Source: Petrotoga olearia DSM 13574 (GTDB taxonomy: Bacteria; Thermotogota; Thermotogae; Petrotogales; Petrotogaceae). Taken from it: a stretch of 64,000 bases of DNA. The first letter of the stretch is position 1. Each line of letters opens with the position of its first letter. The stretch spans positions 124,001-188,000 of the forward strand of contig NZ_AZRL01000012.1 of NCBI RefSeq assembly GCF_002895525.1, read 5' to 3'. Below, piece after piece: positions 50,260 to 59,007 of this stretch. The notes under the pieces are model-generated. The model did not search any database, had not been told where the DNA came from, and saw only the letters and a program-made list of their open reading frames with translations. A program made the translations under genes and the position numbers.

Positions 50260-50716
50260 GAATAAAATTCTCATCGCCTATGTCGATGGGAGTTATGACG
50301 TAGAAACAAAAATATACGGTAGCGGAATAGTACTTCTAGATGGTGAGGAAAAGCACTTCTTCTTTTCTGGTAATAACCCAGAATACTCCTATAGCAGAAA
50401 TGTTGCCGGAGAAATAAGTGCATCCATCTACGCAATGGAATACGCTAAAGAAAAAGGCTATGAAAAGATAATAATACACCATGACTACATTGGATTAGAG
50501 AAATGGTGTAACGGAGAATGGAAAACAAATAAAAAAATAACCATAGCCTACAAAAATTGCTATGATTATTTTAGTAAATTTTTAAAAATACAGTTCAATT
50601 GGGTAAGGGGACACTCAGGAGACCATTACAATACGTTGGCCGATCAATTGGCTAAAAAAGCATTAGAAAGCAAAAAATTCCGTGATTTAATAACGAAATA
50701 TCTTTATTCAAATTGA
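50237..50716 (+). CDS. Ribonuclease H (type 1) without a standard start codon
   Basis: The protein degrades RNA in RNA-DNA hybrids. All four acidic residues are present: YVDGS (Asp17), VAGEIS (Glu59), IIHHDY (Asp83) and TLADQLAKKA (Asp136), numbered from an ATT at 50237. No ATG, GTG or TTG occurs in frame between the stop at 50204 and the ATG at 50435. That ATG is too late: it would remove the first Asp and the Glu. Candidates are ATT 50237, which has AAAGGGGT at a suitable distance, ATT 50267, or +1 frameshifting from the overlapping upstream gene near its A6 run or CAG-TGA end. A sequencing indel is also possible. The C-terminal half is normal for the family. Confidence 0.75.
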   Translation: MTKKTASENKILIAYVDGSYDVETKIYGSGIVLLDGEEKHFFFSGNNPEYSYSRNVAGEISASIYAMEYAKEKGYEKIIIHHDYIGLEKWCNGEWKTNKKITIAYKNCYDYFSKFLKIQFNWVRGHSGDHYNTLADQLAKKALESKKFRDLITKYLYSN

Positions 50717-50721
50717 TTTTT

Positions 50722-51672
50722 TCATGCTATTTCAAACTTGTAACCTTTTTCCACCTTTTCAGACCATTCTGATTCTTGACCATAATTAAACTTTTTCATC
50801 AGTTTGCTACAATGTTTTTCCATAATAACTGCTTCCTTATTTTTCCAATCTCTCCAATGAGGTATAACGTAGTTTTTAGAACTAGAGTTAACTTTTCTAT
50901 TCAATAGCTGGGGTTTGAACTCGTAATTCTTTGAAAAACCGTCTTCAAAATTGGTAATAAAATCTAAAAAATCTTTGAAATACTTTTCTCTATCCTGATA
51001 AATCAGAATATCTTCGTATCTATAAACTTTAAAATTTGGTTTGTCACTCATTTTTTCAAGAACAAAAGAATTAAGTTTGTTATAATACCAACAAAGTTTC
51101 TCAAATTTCGACATATTTTTCCATTTTTCAGCGTAGGGGTCATCTTTGAAATCAGTTGCTTTCATGCTTATATTTAAAAAAGGAAAATCAATTTTGCCAT
51201 AGAGAAGAGATGCTTTTGTACTCATTACAGATCTGATCCAAGTTCGGGGATCTCGAATAACAAATACAACCTTGCTGTTGGGAAATACTTTCTCCAGTAA
51301 GTCTACAACGCCGTGCAGGTGGTTATTCGATTCAACATAAAGCTCAGGAATAATGTCTTTAAGTACTAACTTTCTCATTTGCTCTATATACTTTAATGCT
51401 TTATCGTCGCTAACCCTTCCTGCACGCCTATCGCTACTAAGTTTATACATAGAATATTTCGGAGTTAATTGACCTATCGTCATTCTTAAAAATCCATATT
51501 TTTTAATATCTTTTTTCCATTTATTTCTATCTGTCACAAAAACTCCAGCGGGCTCATGAGTAGAATAACAGTCATCAATCATAGAAGGAAGAACTTTGCC
51601 TATGAACTTAGTGCCGGTCCTACCTGTGGAAACAATGAAAACTGAATGTTTGTATATAGGAATAAACTTCAC
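50722..51672 (-). CDS. Sulfotransferase-family protein
   Basis: Protein of about 316 residues that should transfer a sulfuryl group from PAPS. The 5'-phosphosulfate loop is VSTGRTGTKFIGKVLPS near the N-terminus and the 3'-phosphate site is VFVIRDPRTWIRS at about 135-147. The start is uncertain. GGAGGTGA is excellent, but the codons at proper distance are AAG-TTT-ATT; the GTG (51672) and TTG (51678) lie within the ribosome site. I use GTG; ATT at 51663 is possible. It is 22 nt after the ATPase gene of a sulfonate/nitrate-type transporter, in the same direction. The acceptor is unknown. Confidence 0.78.
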   Translation of the reverse strand: MKFIPIYKHSVFIVSTGRTGTKFIGKVLPSMIDDCYSTHEPAGVFVTDRNKWKKDIKKYGFLRMTIGQLTPKYSMYKLSSDRRAGRVSDDKALKYIEQMRKLVLKDIIPELYVESNNHLHGVVDLLEKVFPNSKVVFVIRDPRTWIRSVMSTKASLLYGKIDFPFLNISMKATDFKDDPYAEKWKNMSKFEKLCWYYNKLNSFVLEKMSDKPNFKVYRYEDILIYQDREKYFKDFLDFITNFEDGFSKNYEFKPQLLNRKVNSSSKNYVIPHWRDWKNKEAVIMEKHCSKLMKKFNYGQESEWSEKVEKGYKFEIA

Positions 51673-51693
51673 CTCCAAATCTTTTTATACTTT

Positions 51694-52407
51694 CTAACCA
51701 ATTATCTTTTCAGATTGGCTTATAACAAATTTTGTAATCTGGCTTTCTAACTCTAAAAATCTTTTATCATAAATATTTTTCTCTTCTTCTAAAAGATCTA
51801 TATCAAAGACCTTTAATATTCTAGAAGGTCTTTGTGACAAAATGACTATTTTGTTTCCCAGCATCAATGCCTCTTTTATGTCATGGGTAACCATCAATAT
51901 TGAAAAATAACTTTTATTCCACATCTTATTCATATCTTCTATTATTGATAATTTAATATTTAGATCCAAAGATGTGAAAGGTTCATCCATTAGCAAGATC
52001 TGTGGTTGAACTAATAAAGATCTGGCAATATTCACTCTTTGTTTCATTCCTCCACTCAATCTGGAAGGTAAAAGAATTTCAAAACCTTCTAAACCCATCA
52101 TACCGATAATTTGTTTAATTTTCTTTTCATCGTCTAAAATTATTTTTAGGTTATCGTAAACCGTTCTCCAAGGCAATAATCGAGGCTCTTGAAAAACATA
52201 ACCGATCTTATCCACAAAAGTTTCAACTTTTCCTTCACTTTGTCTTTCTAATCCTGCAACAATCCTAAAAAAAGTGGTTTTTCCACAACCTGAAGGTCCT
52301 AATAGAACGATTTTTTCTCCCTCTTTCAACTCAAGACTCCAGTTGTCTATAACCAGAAGGTCTCCAAATCTTTTGATTAAACCATCTGCTTTTAGTACAT
52401 TTCCCAT
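51694..52407 (-). CDS. ABC transporter ATP-binding protein (SsuB/TauB/NrtD family)
   Basis: ATPase of 237 residues: Walker [11 protein letters not shown]-loop [18 protein letters not shown] (the LLPW typical of this group), signature [15 protein letters not shown], Walker [13 protein letters not shown] and MVTHD. It overlaps the permease gene by 16 nt. Couples ATP hydrolysis to uptake of a small anion or precursor. Confidence 0.93.
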   Translation of the reverse strand: MGNVLKADGLIKRFGDLLVIDNWSLELKEGEKIVLLGPSGCGKTTFFRIVAGLERQSEGKVETFVDKIGYVFQEPRLLPWRTVYDNLKIILDDEKKIKQIIGMMGLEGFEILLPSRLSGGMKQRVNIARSLLVQPQILLMDEPFTSLDLNIKLSIIEDMNKMWNKSYFSILMVTHDIKEALMLGNKIVILSQRPSRILKVFDIDLLEEEKNIYDKRFLELESQITKFVISQSEKIIG

Positions 52408-53126
52408 CTTTCTAACATCCTTCTTGAAATAATTTTAAATACACGCTCTGTAGCGATACCTAATATAACGGCTACGATAGTAATAGCGTAGATCCTCGGG
52501 ACATCGACATACTGTCTTGCCCAAGCTAGTTCTACACCCAACCCATTTCCACCAACTAGAAACTCTGTTACTAACACCACTTTCCATACATTTCCTATTG
52601 AAACTTCAACCGCTGCAATTACAAAAGGAACGATCGAAGCTAAGTATACATGCCTAAATATCTTAGTTCTTGATACTTTGTACAAGCGTACCATCTCAAG
52701 CAATTTTCTATCGATGTTCTTTATCCCAGAAGCAGTAGTAAAAACAGTACTAGGTAAAATGGCCATGGTGCTTATTAAAATAGGGCCACGCCATCCCACA
52801 CCCCATAGAAATACCACAAAAGCAAGCCAAGAAACAACCGGTATAGCTTGTATCATCATCAGCATAGGCCTAAAAATTTCATAGATCGTATCGTTCATTC
52901 CCATTAAAAATCCCAAAATTATCCCGATAAAAGAAGAAATAAACAAAACAATCAGGGTCTTCCATATCGTGTTCCATAATGCCATATAAAACCTCGGTGT
53001 ACTTAGCTGATTTATTAAATTGATCAAAACTTCATGAGGGAAAGGCAACACAAAAGAAGAGCCTATAACAAAAGAAAAAAAGTACCAAAGTAAAGCGATT
53101 AAAACGATCCCAAAAACGGTTTTCAT
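52392..53126 (-). CDS. ABC transporter permease (SsuC/TauC family)
   Basis: Membrane protein of 244 residues with six spans and the EAA-type loop [24 protein letters not shown] at about 145-168. [24 protein letters not shown] is a family stretch. Overlaps both neighbours in the binding protein-permease-ATPase order. Confidence 0.92.
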   Translation of the reverse strand: MKTVFGIVLIALLWYFFSFVIGSSFVLPFPHEVLINLINQLSTPRFYMALWNTIWKTLIVLFISSFIGIILGFLMGMNDTIYEIFRPMLMMIQAIPVVSWLAFVVFLWGVGWRGPILISTMAILPSTVFTTASGIKNIDRKLLEMVRLYKVSRTKIFRHVYLASIVPFVIAAVEVSIGNVWKVVLVTEFLVGGNGLGVELAWARQYVDVPRIYAITIVAVILGIATERVFKIISRRMLERWEMY

Positions 53127-54049
53127 TTGTGATAAAATCCTTCTGTCGGTAAAGTAGGCAACCCTTCTGGATAAAGTTCATGCATCGTGCTTAAAAAGTT
53201 TTCTACTTCTTCTCTACATTCCAAAATTGGAATGTATTCAAAAACTAATCTATTCATCGCTTCCTTAAGTATTGGAACAGGGATAGTTAAGTATTCGTTA
53301 GTTATCTTTAATGATTGATCTAAATTTCTATTAGCCCAATCAACACTTTCAGAAAAAGCGTTCTCAACTTTTGAAACGATATCAGGTTCTCTCTCTAAAA
53401 TCTCCTTTTTAACAAAAAGTCCTGCTATAGGAAGGCCGTACTTTGAACCTGAGATTTTATTCCATTCATCTTGAAAGTCTAAAACTATTCTCCCTTCAGT
53501 TCCTGTTACAGCCAATGTAGAAAATGGTTCTGGCAACGCAGCATATTCTATCTTACCTGATTTGTACAAGGAAACTATCTCCTGTGGAGGAAGGTAGTTA
53601 AATTTTACATCTTTATCAGGAACCAATCCATTTCTAACCAAAAGATACCTCATCAAAATGTCTACAGTTTGACCTCGTCCATGCGGAGAATAGACTTCAT
53701 GACCCTTTAAACTTTTTACGTTTTCAAAATCAACATTACTACTGCTTACTAAATAAAATGCTTTCCACTCGTGAACACCTAGCAATATTATCTCTAAACC
53801 TTGAGCGTATAAATTTGCGCCTACGGTTATAGGAAGAACCGCAAAATCTGCTTGATTTGATACCAACAAAGCTACAGCTTCATTTGCGTCTTTCCAAAGA
53901 CTTACATTTATTTCTACTTCTTCTTCTATCGTATCGGCCATCAAGCCTGTTACTGGAACAACCGTTGGACCTAAAGGATTAGTGATTGTAATGGAAAAGA
54001 TCAAGAGTGCAAAGAAAAAAGAAACTATTAACAAAGCTGTTTTTTTCAT
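53123..54049 (-). CDS. NitT/TauT-family substrate-binding protein
   Basis: Binding protein of 308 residues with an N-terminal signal sequence (KKTALLIVSFFFALLIFSI) and no lipobox. The fold is NMT1/SsuA-like: GPTVVPVTGLMAD, ANEAVALLVSNQADFAVLPITVGANLYAQG, LKGHEVYSPHGRGQTVDILMRYLL and EYAALPEPFSTLA. Ligands in this family include sulfonates, nitrate, riboflavin and pyrimidine precursors of thiamine; the sequence does not decide. The adjacent sulfotransferase gene points weakly to sulfur compounds. Confidence 0.85.
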   Translation of the reverse strand: MKKTALLIVSFFFALLIFSITITNPLGPTVVPVTGLMADTIEEEVEINVSLWKDANEAVALLVSNQADFAVLPITVGANLYAQGLEIILLGVHEWKAFYLVSSSNVDFENVKSLKGHEVYSPHGRGQTVDILMRYLLVRNGLVPDKDVKFNYLPPQEIVSLYKSGKIEYAALPEPFSTLAVTGTEGRIVLDFQDEWNKISGSKYGLPIAGLFVKKEILEREPDIVSKVENAFSESVDWANRNLDQSLKITNEYLTIPVPILKEAMNRLVFEYIPILECREEVENFLSTMHELYPEGLPTLPTEGFYHK

Positions 54050-54085
54050 GATTATTTTCCTCCTATATCTCTCTTATTTTACTCG

Positions 54086-54149
54086 CTTTAGAAACTCCAA
54101 AACTTGCTTTAGATCCCCTTCACCCAGCAGCCCGCCCCACAATTGGCAC
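54086..54149 (+). repeat. Dispersed intergenic repeat, copy E (internally deleted)
   Basis: CTTTAGAAACTCCAAAACTT joins directly to GCTTTAGATCCCCTTCACCC, AGCAGCCCGCCCC and ACAATTGGCAC. The left and right modules of copies B and C are present without the AT-rich middle. It lies between the transporter and thrC. Confidence 0.65.
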
Positions 54150-54169
54150 TTTTAAAATATTTTAGAAAA

Positions 54170-55234
54170 TTACAGCCCTATCATTTTCAATATGGTACCC
54201 ATTTCTGGTTCTACTGGATTGACCCTGGGTATTACACTGATTGCGGTATCGGGATCCTTTAATCCATGTCCTGTGAGTACTGCTACAATTTTACTTCCTT
54301 TATTTATCTTATCCAAATTTATCATTTTTTTAACGCCTGCTACCGAAGCCGCAGATGCAGGCTCTGCAAACACACCTTCGAGGGATGCCAATTCTTTATA
54401 CGTGTCCAAGATTTCCTCGTCGGTAACAAAATTTATAAATCCTCCAGATTCTTTTGCAGCTTCTACGGCTTTCTCCCAATTGACCGGATTACCTATTCTT
54501 ATAGCTGTTGCTACGGTTTCTGGGTTTTTTATAACTTGATTTTTTACGATAGCAGCTGATCCTTCCGCTTCAAAACCAATCATCTTAGGTAACTTATCTG
54601 TTTTGTGGTCTTTAAAGTATTCTTTGAACCCTTTCCAGTAAGCTGTGATGTTTCCCGCATTCCCCACTGGAATTGCCAATATGTCAGGAGATTTACCACC
54701 CAATTGATCACATATCTCAAAAGCTGCACTTTTTTGACCCTCTATCCTGTATGGATTAAGTGAGTTAACCAGAGTTATAGGATAGTTGTCAGCGATCTTT
54801 CTTGTAATCTCTAAGGCAACGTCAAAATTACCTTTTATCGGTATAACTATAGCCCCATGCATTAAGGCCTGAGATAATTTCCCCAAGGCGATCTTCCCTT
54901 CAGGGATTATGACCGCTGTTTTCAATCCTGCTCTACTTCCATAAGCTGCAGCAGAGGCAGAAGTGTTACCGGTAGAAGCACAGATTATTGCTTTATCACC
55001 GTTCTGCAGAGCTTTGGTTACTGCTAAACACATTCCTCTGTCTTTAAAAGATCCCGTGGGATTAGCACCATCATATTTCAGATAAAGCTCAATATCCCAC
55101 ATATTACTCAGTTTTTCTGCGAATATCAAAGGAGTGTTCCCTTCTTGTAACGTAATTATCTCTGTTTTCTCATCGACGGGCATGTATTCTTTATAAGCAT
55201 TTATTATACCAGGCCAAAAACTAAAACTTCTCAC
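54170..55234 (-). CDS. thrC: Threonine synthase
   Basis: PLP enzyme of 354 residues making threonine from O-phosphohomoserine. The PLP lysine lies in [11 protein letters not shown] (about residues 58-68), with [20 protein letters not shown] and [21 protein letters not shown] as cofactor-phosphate loops. [11 protein letters not shown] and [15 protein letters not shown] close the fold. It overlaps hom by 14 nt, so threonine synthesis genes are coupled. This is the short, archaeal/Bacillus-type enzyme. Confidence 0.95.
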   Translation of the reverse strand: MRSFSFWPGIINAYKEYMPVDEKTEIITLQEGNTPLIFAEKLSNMWDIELYLKYDGANPTGSFKDRGMCLAVTKALQNGDKAIICASTGNTSASAAAYGSRAGLKTAVIIPEGKIALGKLSQALMHGAIVIPIKGNFDVALEITRKIADNYPITLVNSLNPYRIEGQKSAAFEICDQLGGKSPDILAIPVGNAGNITAYWKGFKEYFKDHKTDKLPKMIGFEAEGSAAIVKNQVIKNPETVATAIRIGNPVNWEKAVEAAKESGGFINFVTDEEILDTYKELASLEGVFAEPASAASVAGVKKMINLDKINKGSKIVAVLTGHGLKDPDTAISVIPRVNPVEPEMGTILKMIGL

Positions 55235-56516
55235 CGAAATCCTCCACCCTTATTATATTTTTTATTTCTATCACATCCTTTAATTCGTTCAACGAATCAA
55301 TTGCTTTTTTCAGTTTTTTTTCCTTGATTGGGTGCGTCTGTAAAAATATTGGCACAACAGGATTAAGTCTGTGTTTTTGAATTACAGAAGCGATGCTAAC
55401 TTCGTTATCTCCAAAAACCCTTGCTATTTTCGCAAAAACACCTGGTTTGTCATTCACTCTCAATCTTATATAGAAAGAGTTTTCAATCTCATCTGTTTCA
55501 ATTAACTTCAAACCGTTTAACCTTCCGGTACTGTATTCGTTTTCAATATGGTATTTAATACTCTTGGCGGCTTCCATAATATCTGCAACAACCGCACTTG
55601 CAGTTGGCATTTCTCCGGCACCTTGTCCGTAAATCATTATATCTCCAACGGCGTCTCCATGAATCTGTACGACGTTGTATACACCGTTTATTTTTGAAAG
55701 AGGGCTACTTTTTGGTATAAAAGTTGGATGAACCCTTATATCCAACATCTTATCTTCGTACCTTTTTCCAATAGCTAATAATTTAATTGTATATCCTAAT
55801 TCCTCTGCTATTTCTATGTCTTCCCTTTCTATCTTCTCAATTCCTTCTACATGGATTGAATCAACATCCATAAAACTCTCAAAGGCTAGTGAAGACAAAA
55901 TATTTATTTTATATGCACTATCCAAACCGCTTACATCAAAATATGGATCGCTCTCAGCATAACCTAGATTTTGAGCTTCTTTTAAAGCCTCTTCAAAATC
56001 AATGGATTTTTCGGTCATTTTAGTCAAAATATAATTCGTTGTCCCGTTTAAAATCCCATAAACTCTTTCAATTTTATTTGCAATCATGGACTCTTTCAGA
56101 GTTTTAATTATTGGGATTCCACCCCCCACGCTTCCTTCATAGTACACTTTGACATTATTGTTCTTTGCAAGTTGAAATAGTTCTCTACCATACTTGGCTA
56201 ATATTAACTTATTGGCTGTTACAATATTTTTATGACCATTAATAGCTTCTTTTATATAACTTAACGTCGGTGTTTCTCCGCCAATTAACTCCACTACAAT
56301 CTGAATCTGAGGATCTTCTACGATCTCTTTATAGTCTTCTGTAAGCAACGAATCATCTACATCGTACTTCCTTTTTTTGTACTTTTCTTTCACCAAGATC
56401 TTTTTGATTTGAATTTTCTCACCTAGTTTTCTTTCTATATCTTCCTTTTTGGTTGTGAGGATATTGTAGACTCCTCCTCCAACCGTACCGTACCCAAGAA
56501 GACCGACTTTAATCAT
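55221..56516 (-). CDS. hom: Homoserine dehydrogenase
   Basis: Reduces aspartate semialdehyde to homoserine. 431 residues: NAD(P) loop [17 protein letters not shown] at the N-terminus, [31 protein letters not shown] and [16 protein letters not shown] with the catalytic Lys. A C-terminal ACT domain (about 355-431, [19 protein letters not shown]) gives threonine feedback. ATG 56516 follows GGAGGGAG; an ATG at 56537 overlaps it. Followed by thrC. Confidence 0.95.
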   Translation of the reverse strand: MIKVGLLGYGTVGGGVYNILTTKKEDIERKLGEKIQIKKILVKEKYKKRKYDVDDSLLTEDYKEIVEDPQIQIVVELIGGETPTLSYIKEAINGHKNIVTANKLILAKYGRELFQLAKNNNVKVYYEGSVGGGIPIIKTLKESMIANKIERVYGILNGTTNYILTKMTEKSIDFEEALKEAQNLGYAESDPYFDVSGLDSAYKINILSSLAFESFMDVDSIHVEGIEKIEREDIEIAEELGYTIKLLAIGKRYEDKMLDIRVHPTFIPKSSPLSKINGVYNVVQIHGDAVGDIMIYGQGAGEMPTASAVVADIMEAAKSIKYHIENEYSTGRLNGLKLIETDEIENSFYIRLRVNDKPGVFAKIARVFGDNEVSIASVIQKHRLNPVVPIFLQTHPIKEKKLKKAIDSLNELKDVIEIKNIIRVEDFGEKF

Positions 56517-56556
56517 CGTAACTCCCTCCCTTTTCATTAACGATCACTAACCCCGG

Positions 56557-56897
56557 ATGTTGATAGTTGAAAAAGTTATGAACTATTTTCTTGAGCTATG
56601 AAATTGGCTTTTTAAAATTTTTTTAACTGAAAGAATTTTATAATAACTTGGTTTTCAACAATTTTATCAACGTACTTTTCAACTTTTAATGTTCAAAAGT
56701 ATTTTTACACTAAGTTCGTCGATATCTCAGTCGAAAACAACGTCGATAATTAAAGTTATCAACAAAACATTCGATAAAATCATTTAAAAATCTTTTTGAA
56801 CATTTAAGTTGATAACGAGGTTCAAAATATTTGGCACTTTTGAACTTACACAAAATCCCATTAACAAAGAAAAACAGGACTTTTGAACTATCAACAT
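56557..56897. repeat. Intergenic element with inverted ends and repeated TTTTGAAC / TATCAAC motifs
   Basis: The region between hom and the kinase gene is bounded by ATGTTGATAGTTGAAAAAGT (56557-56576) and its imperfect inverse ACTTTTGAACTATCAACAT (56879-56897). Inside, GTTCAAAA/TTTTGAAC occurs at about 56691, 56794, 56819 and 56838, and TTATCAAC or its inverse at 56664, 56756 and 56808. TACTTTTCAAC and GTTCAAAAGTA (56674-56702) can form a hairpin. No coding frame. It may be a defective MITE-like element or a protein-binding cluster. Confidence 0.5.
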
Positions 56898-56924
56898 TAT
56901 ACTATCTTCACTACTATCATAGAA

Positions 56925-57902
56925 TTAAATATAAAAACGACTTTTTAAAAATTCAAATTGACTAACTTCAGATAAACTTGGCATAGCATTCGCGGCTCCT
57001 TGTTTCGTAGCAACAATAGCTGCACATTTATTTGCAAAATCTGCATATTCAGCAAGTTCTTCTACAGTAATGTTGGAAAGCTCATCTTTAGAAAAATCCT
57101 TTAATTTATACAAAATACCTGCCATAAAAGAATCTCCACAACCCACAGTTTCAACAACCTTTACTTTATAACCTGGAACTCTTTCAATAATACCATCTTT
57201 ATAAACTAAAGAACCTTGACTTCCTAAAGTCACGAACAAAATAGCACCTTCTTTGACAGAAAGGGTCATTATAGCTTCTTCAACATTCTTTTTCTCAGTT
57301 AAATAATACAAGTCATCATCACTCATTTTTAAGATATCAACCTTTTTAATTATACTTTTTACAAGACTGTTGTAATTTTCTCTATTCTTTATAAGAGACA
57401 ATCTAATGTTTGGATCAAAAGAAGTTACCAAATCACCAGAAACAAAATTGTCGAACAATCTAGTCAAGGTACTTGATGTAGGTTCATCTATAAGGGCTAT
57501 AGAACCAAAATGAAAGACATTAAATTTTTCATAATCTAAATTCTCTATATCTTTTAATTCTAATTTAGTATCTGCAGCATTATCTCTATAAAACTCATAC
57601 TCAGCCTTTCCTTGGGCATCAACCGCCGCAAAGGCCAGACTGGTTTTCAACCCTTCAACCGTAAAAGCACAATCTGTGTTCACTCCATTTTGTTTTAAGT
57701 AATCAAATAGAAATTTACCAAATTCATCTTGAGATATCTTCGTTAAAAAAGAAACATCGGCACCTAATTTTGCAACCCCCACAGCTACATTAAAAGGAGA
57801 TCCTCCAGGTCGCTTCTCAAAAAGCTCACTTTCTCCAAGACCTTTGTTTAGAGATTTTGATATAAAATCAAAGAGAATTTCACCCGCACAGAGAATAGCC
57901 AT
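56925..57902 (-). CDS. PfkB-family carbohydrate kinase, fructokinase-like
   Basis: Sugar kinase of 325 residues with the N-terminal PfkB region AGEILFDFISK and PGGSPFNVAVGVAKLGADV, SFDPNIRLSL, and the C-terminal signature VETVGCGDSFMAGILYKL carrying the catalytic Asp. GGSPFNVA and the FDPN.R segment point to fructokinase over ribokinase. It follows the aldo/keto reductase gene by 10 nt in one leftward unit, so a sugar/polyol route is plausible, for example polyol to fructose to fructose 6-phosphate (inference). Confidence 0.87.
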   Translation of the reverse strand: MAILCAGEILFDFISKSLNKGLGESELFEKRPGGSPFNVAVGVAKLGADVSFLTKISQDEFGKFLFDYLKQNGVNTDCAFTVEGLKTSLAFAAVDAQGKAEYEFYRDNAADTKLELKDIENLDYEKFNVFHFGSIALIDEPTSSTLTRLFDNFVSGDLVTSFDPNIRLSLIKNRENYNSLVKSIIKKVDILKMSDDDLYYLTEKKNVEEAIMTLSVKEGAILFVTLGSQGSLVYKDGIIERVPGYKVKVVETVGCGDSFMAGILYKLKDFSKDELSNITVEELAEYADFANKCAAIVATKQGAANAMPSLSEVSQFEFLKSRFYI

Positions 57903-57912
57903 ACATTACCTC

Positions 57913-58848
57913 CTATTCACCAACTATTTTCTCAATCTTTAAATAAATTTCTTCGCTAAGTTCCCAACTTCCTGCTTCAATATTTTCCAAAACATGCATC
58001 TCATCTTTTGAACCAGCGATAACTGTCGATACTTGTTTATGATGCAACAACCAATTAATAGCCATTTGAGACAAAGGTCTTCCAATTCTATTGGATAAAA
58101 TCTTTAATTTCTCGACCTTTTCTACACTTTTAACAAAAAGCTCTCTATTCTTAAATATTTCATCCATAGCTCTAGGATCGTTCTTCGGAGGTTCATAATC
58201 CTTGGAAATCTTTCCGGTCAACAATCCTTTGGCAAGAGGACTGTATGGAATGACTGTTAAATCATACTTATCAACGACTGGAAACAAATCTTTTTCAACG
58301 TCTCTAACCAATAAGTTGTAATAATTTTGAGTGGATACAATATCAACATACTTTATCAACGTTTCAATTTGTCGTGCACTAAAGTTAGACACACCAATGT
58401 ATCTAGCTTTTTTGCTATCTAAAATCTGTTGTAACGCCTCTGCAGTTTCTTCAAGAGGAGTATTGGGATCGGGCCAATGAATTTGATATAAGTCTACATA
58501 CTCACATTTTAGCCTTTTAAGAGAATCATCTATTTCTTTCAATACCCTTTCTTTTTTTAAATTATTCCTAATTCTTCCCCTTTGATCCCACTCTAAACCA
58601 CATTTAGTAGCTATGTAAACATCTTCTCTCTTTTTCCCTTTCAAAAATTCTCCAACTATTTCTTCGGATTGACCAAAACCGTAGACAGGGGCTGTATCAA
58701 AAAAGTTAACTCCATTGTCGTAAGCTAAGTTCAATATTTTAACGCCATTTTCCTTCTCAATTGGACCCCAATTTCCACCTAATTCCCAAGCTCCGTATCC
58801 TACAACAGATACGTTCATATCTGTCTTTCCAAACTTTTTGAATATCAC
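57913..58848 (-). CDS. Aldo/keto reductase
   Basis: NADPH-dependent oxidoreductase of 311 residues with the family tetrad visible in FFDTAPVYGFGQSE (Asp, Tyr), YIATKCG (Lys) and LYQIHWPDP (His). GVSNFSARQIE and IPYSPLAKGLLTGK are typical of the AKR11/12-type group. GTG 58848 is chosen with AAAGGAG 9 nt upstream; a GTG at 58857 overlaps that site. First gene of the unit with the PfkB kinase. Confidence 0.9.
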   Translation of the reverse strand: MIFKKFGKTDMNVSVVGYGAWELGGNWGPIEKENGVKILNLAYDNGVNFFDTAPVYGFGQSEEIVGEFLKGKKREDVYIATKCGLEWDQRGRIRNNLKKERVLKEIDDSLKRLKCEYVDLYQIHWPDPNTPLEETAEALQQILDSKKARYIGVSNFSARQIETLIKYVDIVSTQNYYNLLVRDVEKDLFPVVDKYDLTVIPYSPLAKGLLTGKISKDYEPPKNDPRAMDEIFKNRELFVKSVEKVEKLKILSNRIGRPLSQMAINWLLHHKQVSTVIAGSKDEMHVLENIEAGSWELSEEIYLKIEKIVGE

Positions 58849-58951
58849 AAAAACCACTCCTTTTATAATTTGATTCTTAACTTCAAATACTTCCTATAAC
58901 CCTTGTTATTATTATACCATATCGAAAAATTCCTTAGTTTTTTCAAATAGA

Positions 58952-58980
58952 TTCACAAATATGATAAAATTATGTATAAA
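58952..58980 (+). promoter_or_regulatory. Promoter of the HD-GYP receptor gene
   Basis: TTCACA (58952-58957), 17-bp spacer, TATAAA (58975-58980). The start would lie only a few bases before AAAGGAG, so the leader is very short. Confidence 0.55.
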
Positions 58981-59007
58981 CAAAAAAATTAAAGGAGTTC
59001 ACCTATT

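Noticed and set aside
56640-56900. TTATCAAC cluster as a replication origin (DnaA boxes)
   Set aside because: Only one 9-mer is a single mismatch from TTATCCACA, and no dnaA, dnaN or AT-rich unwinding region typical of an origin is nearby. The words fit better as part of a repeat element.
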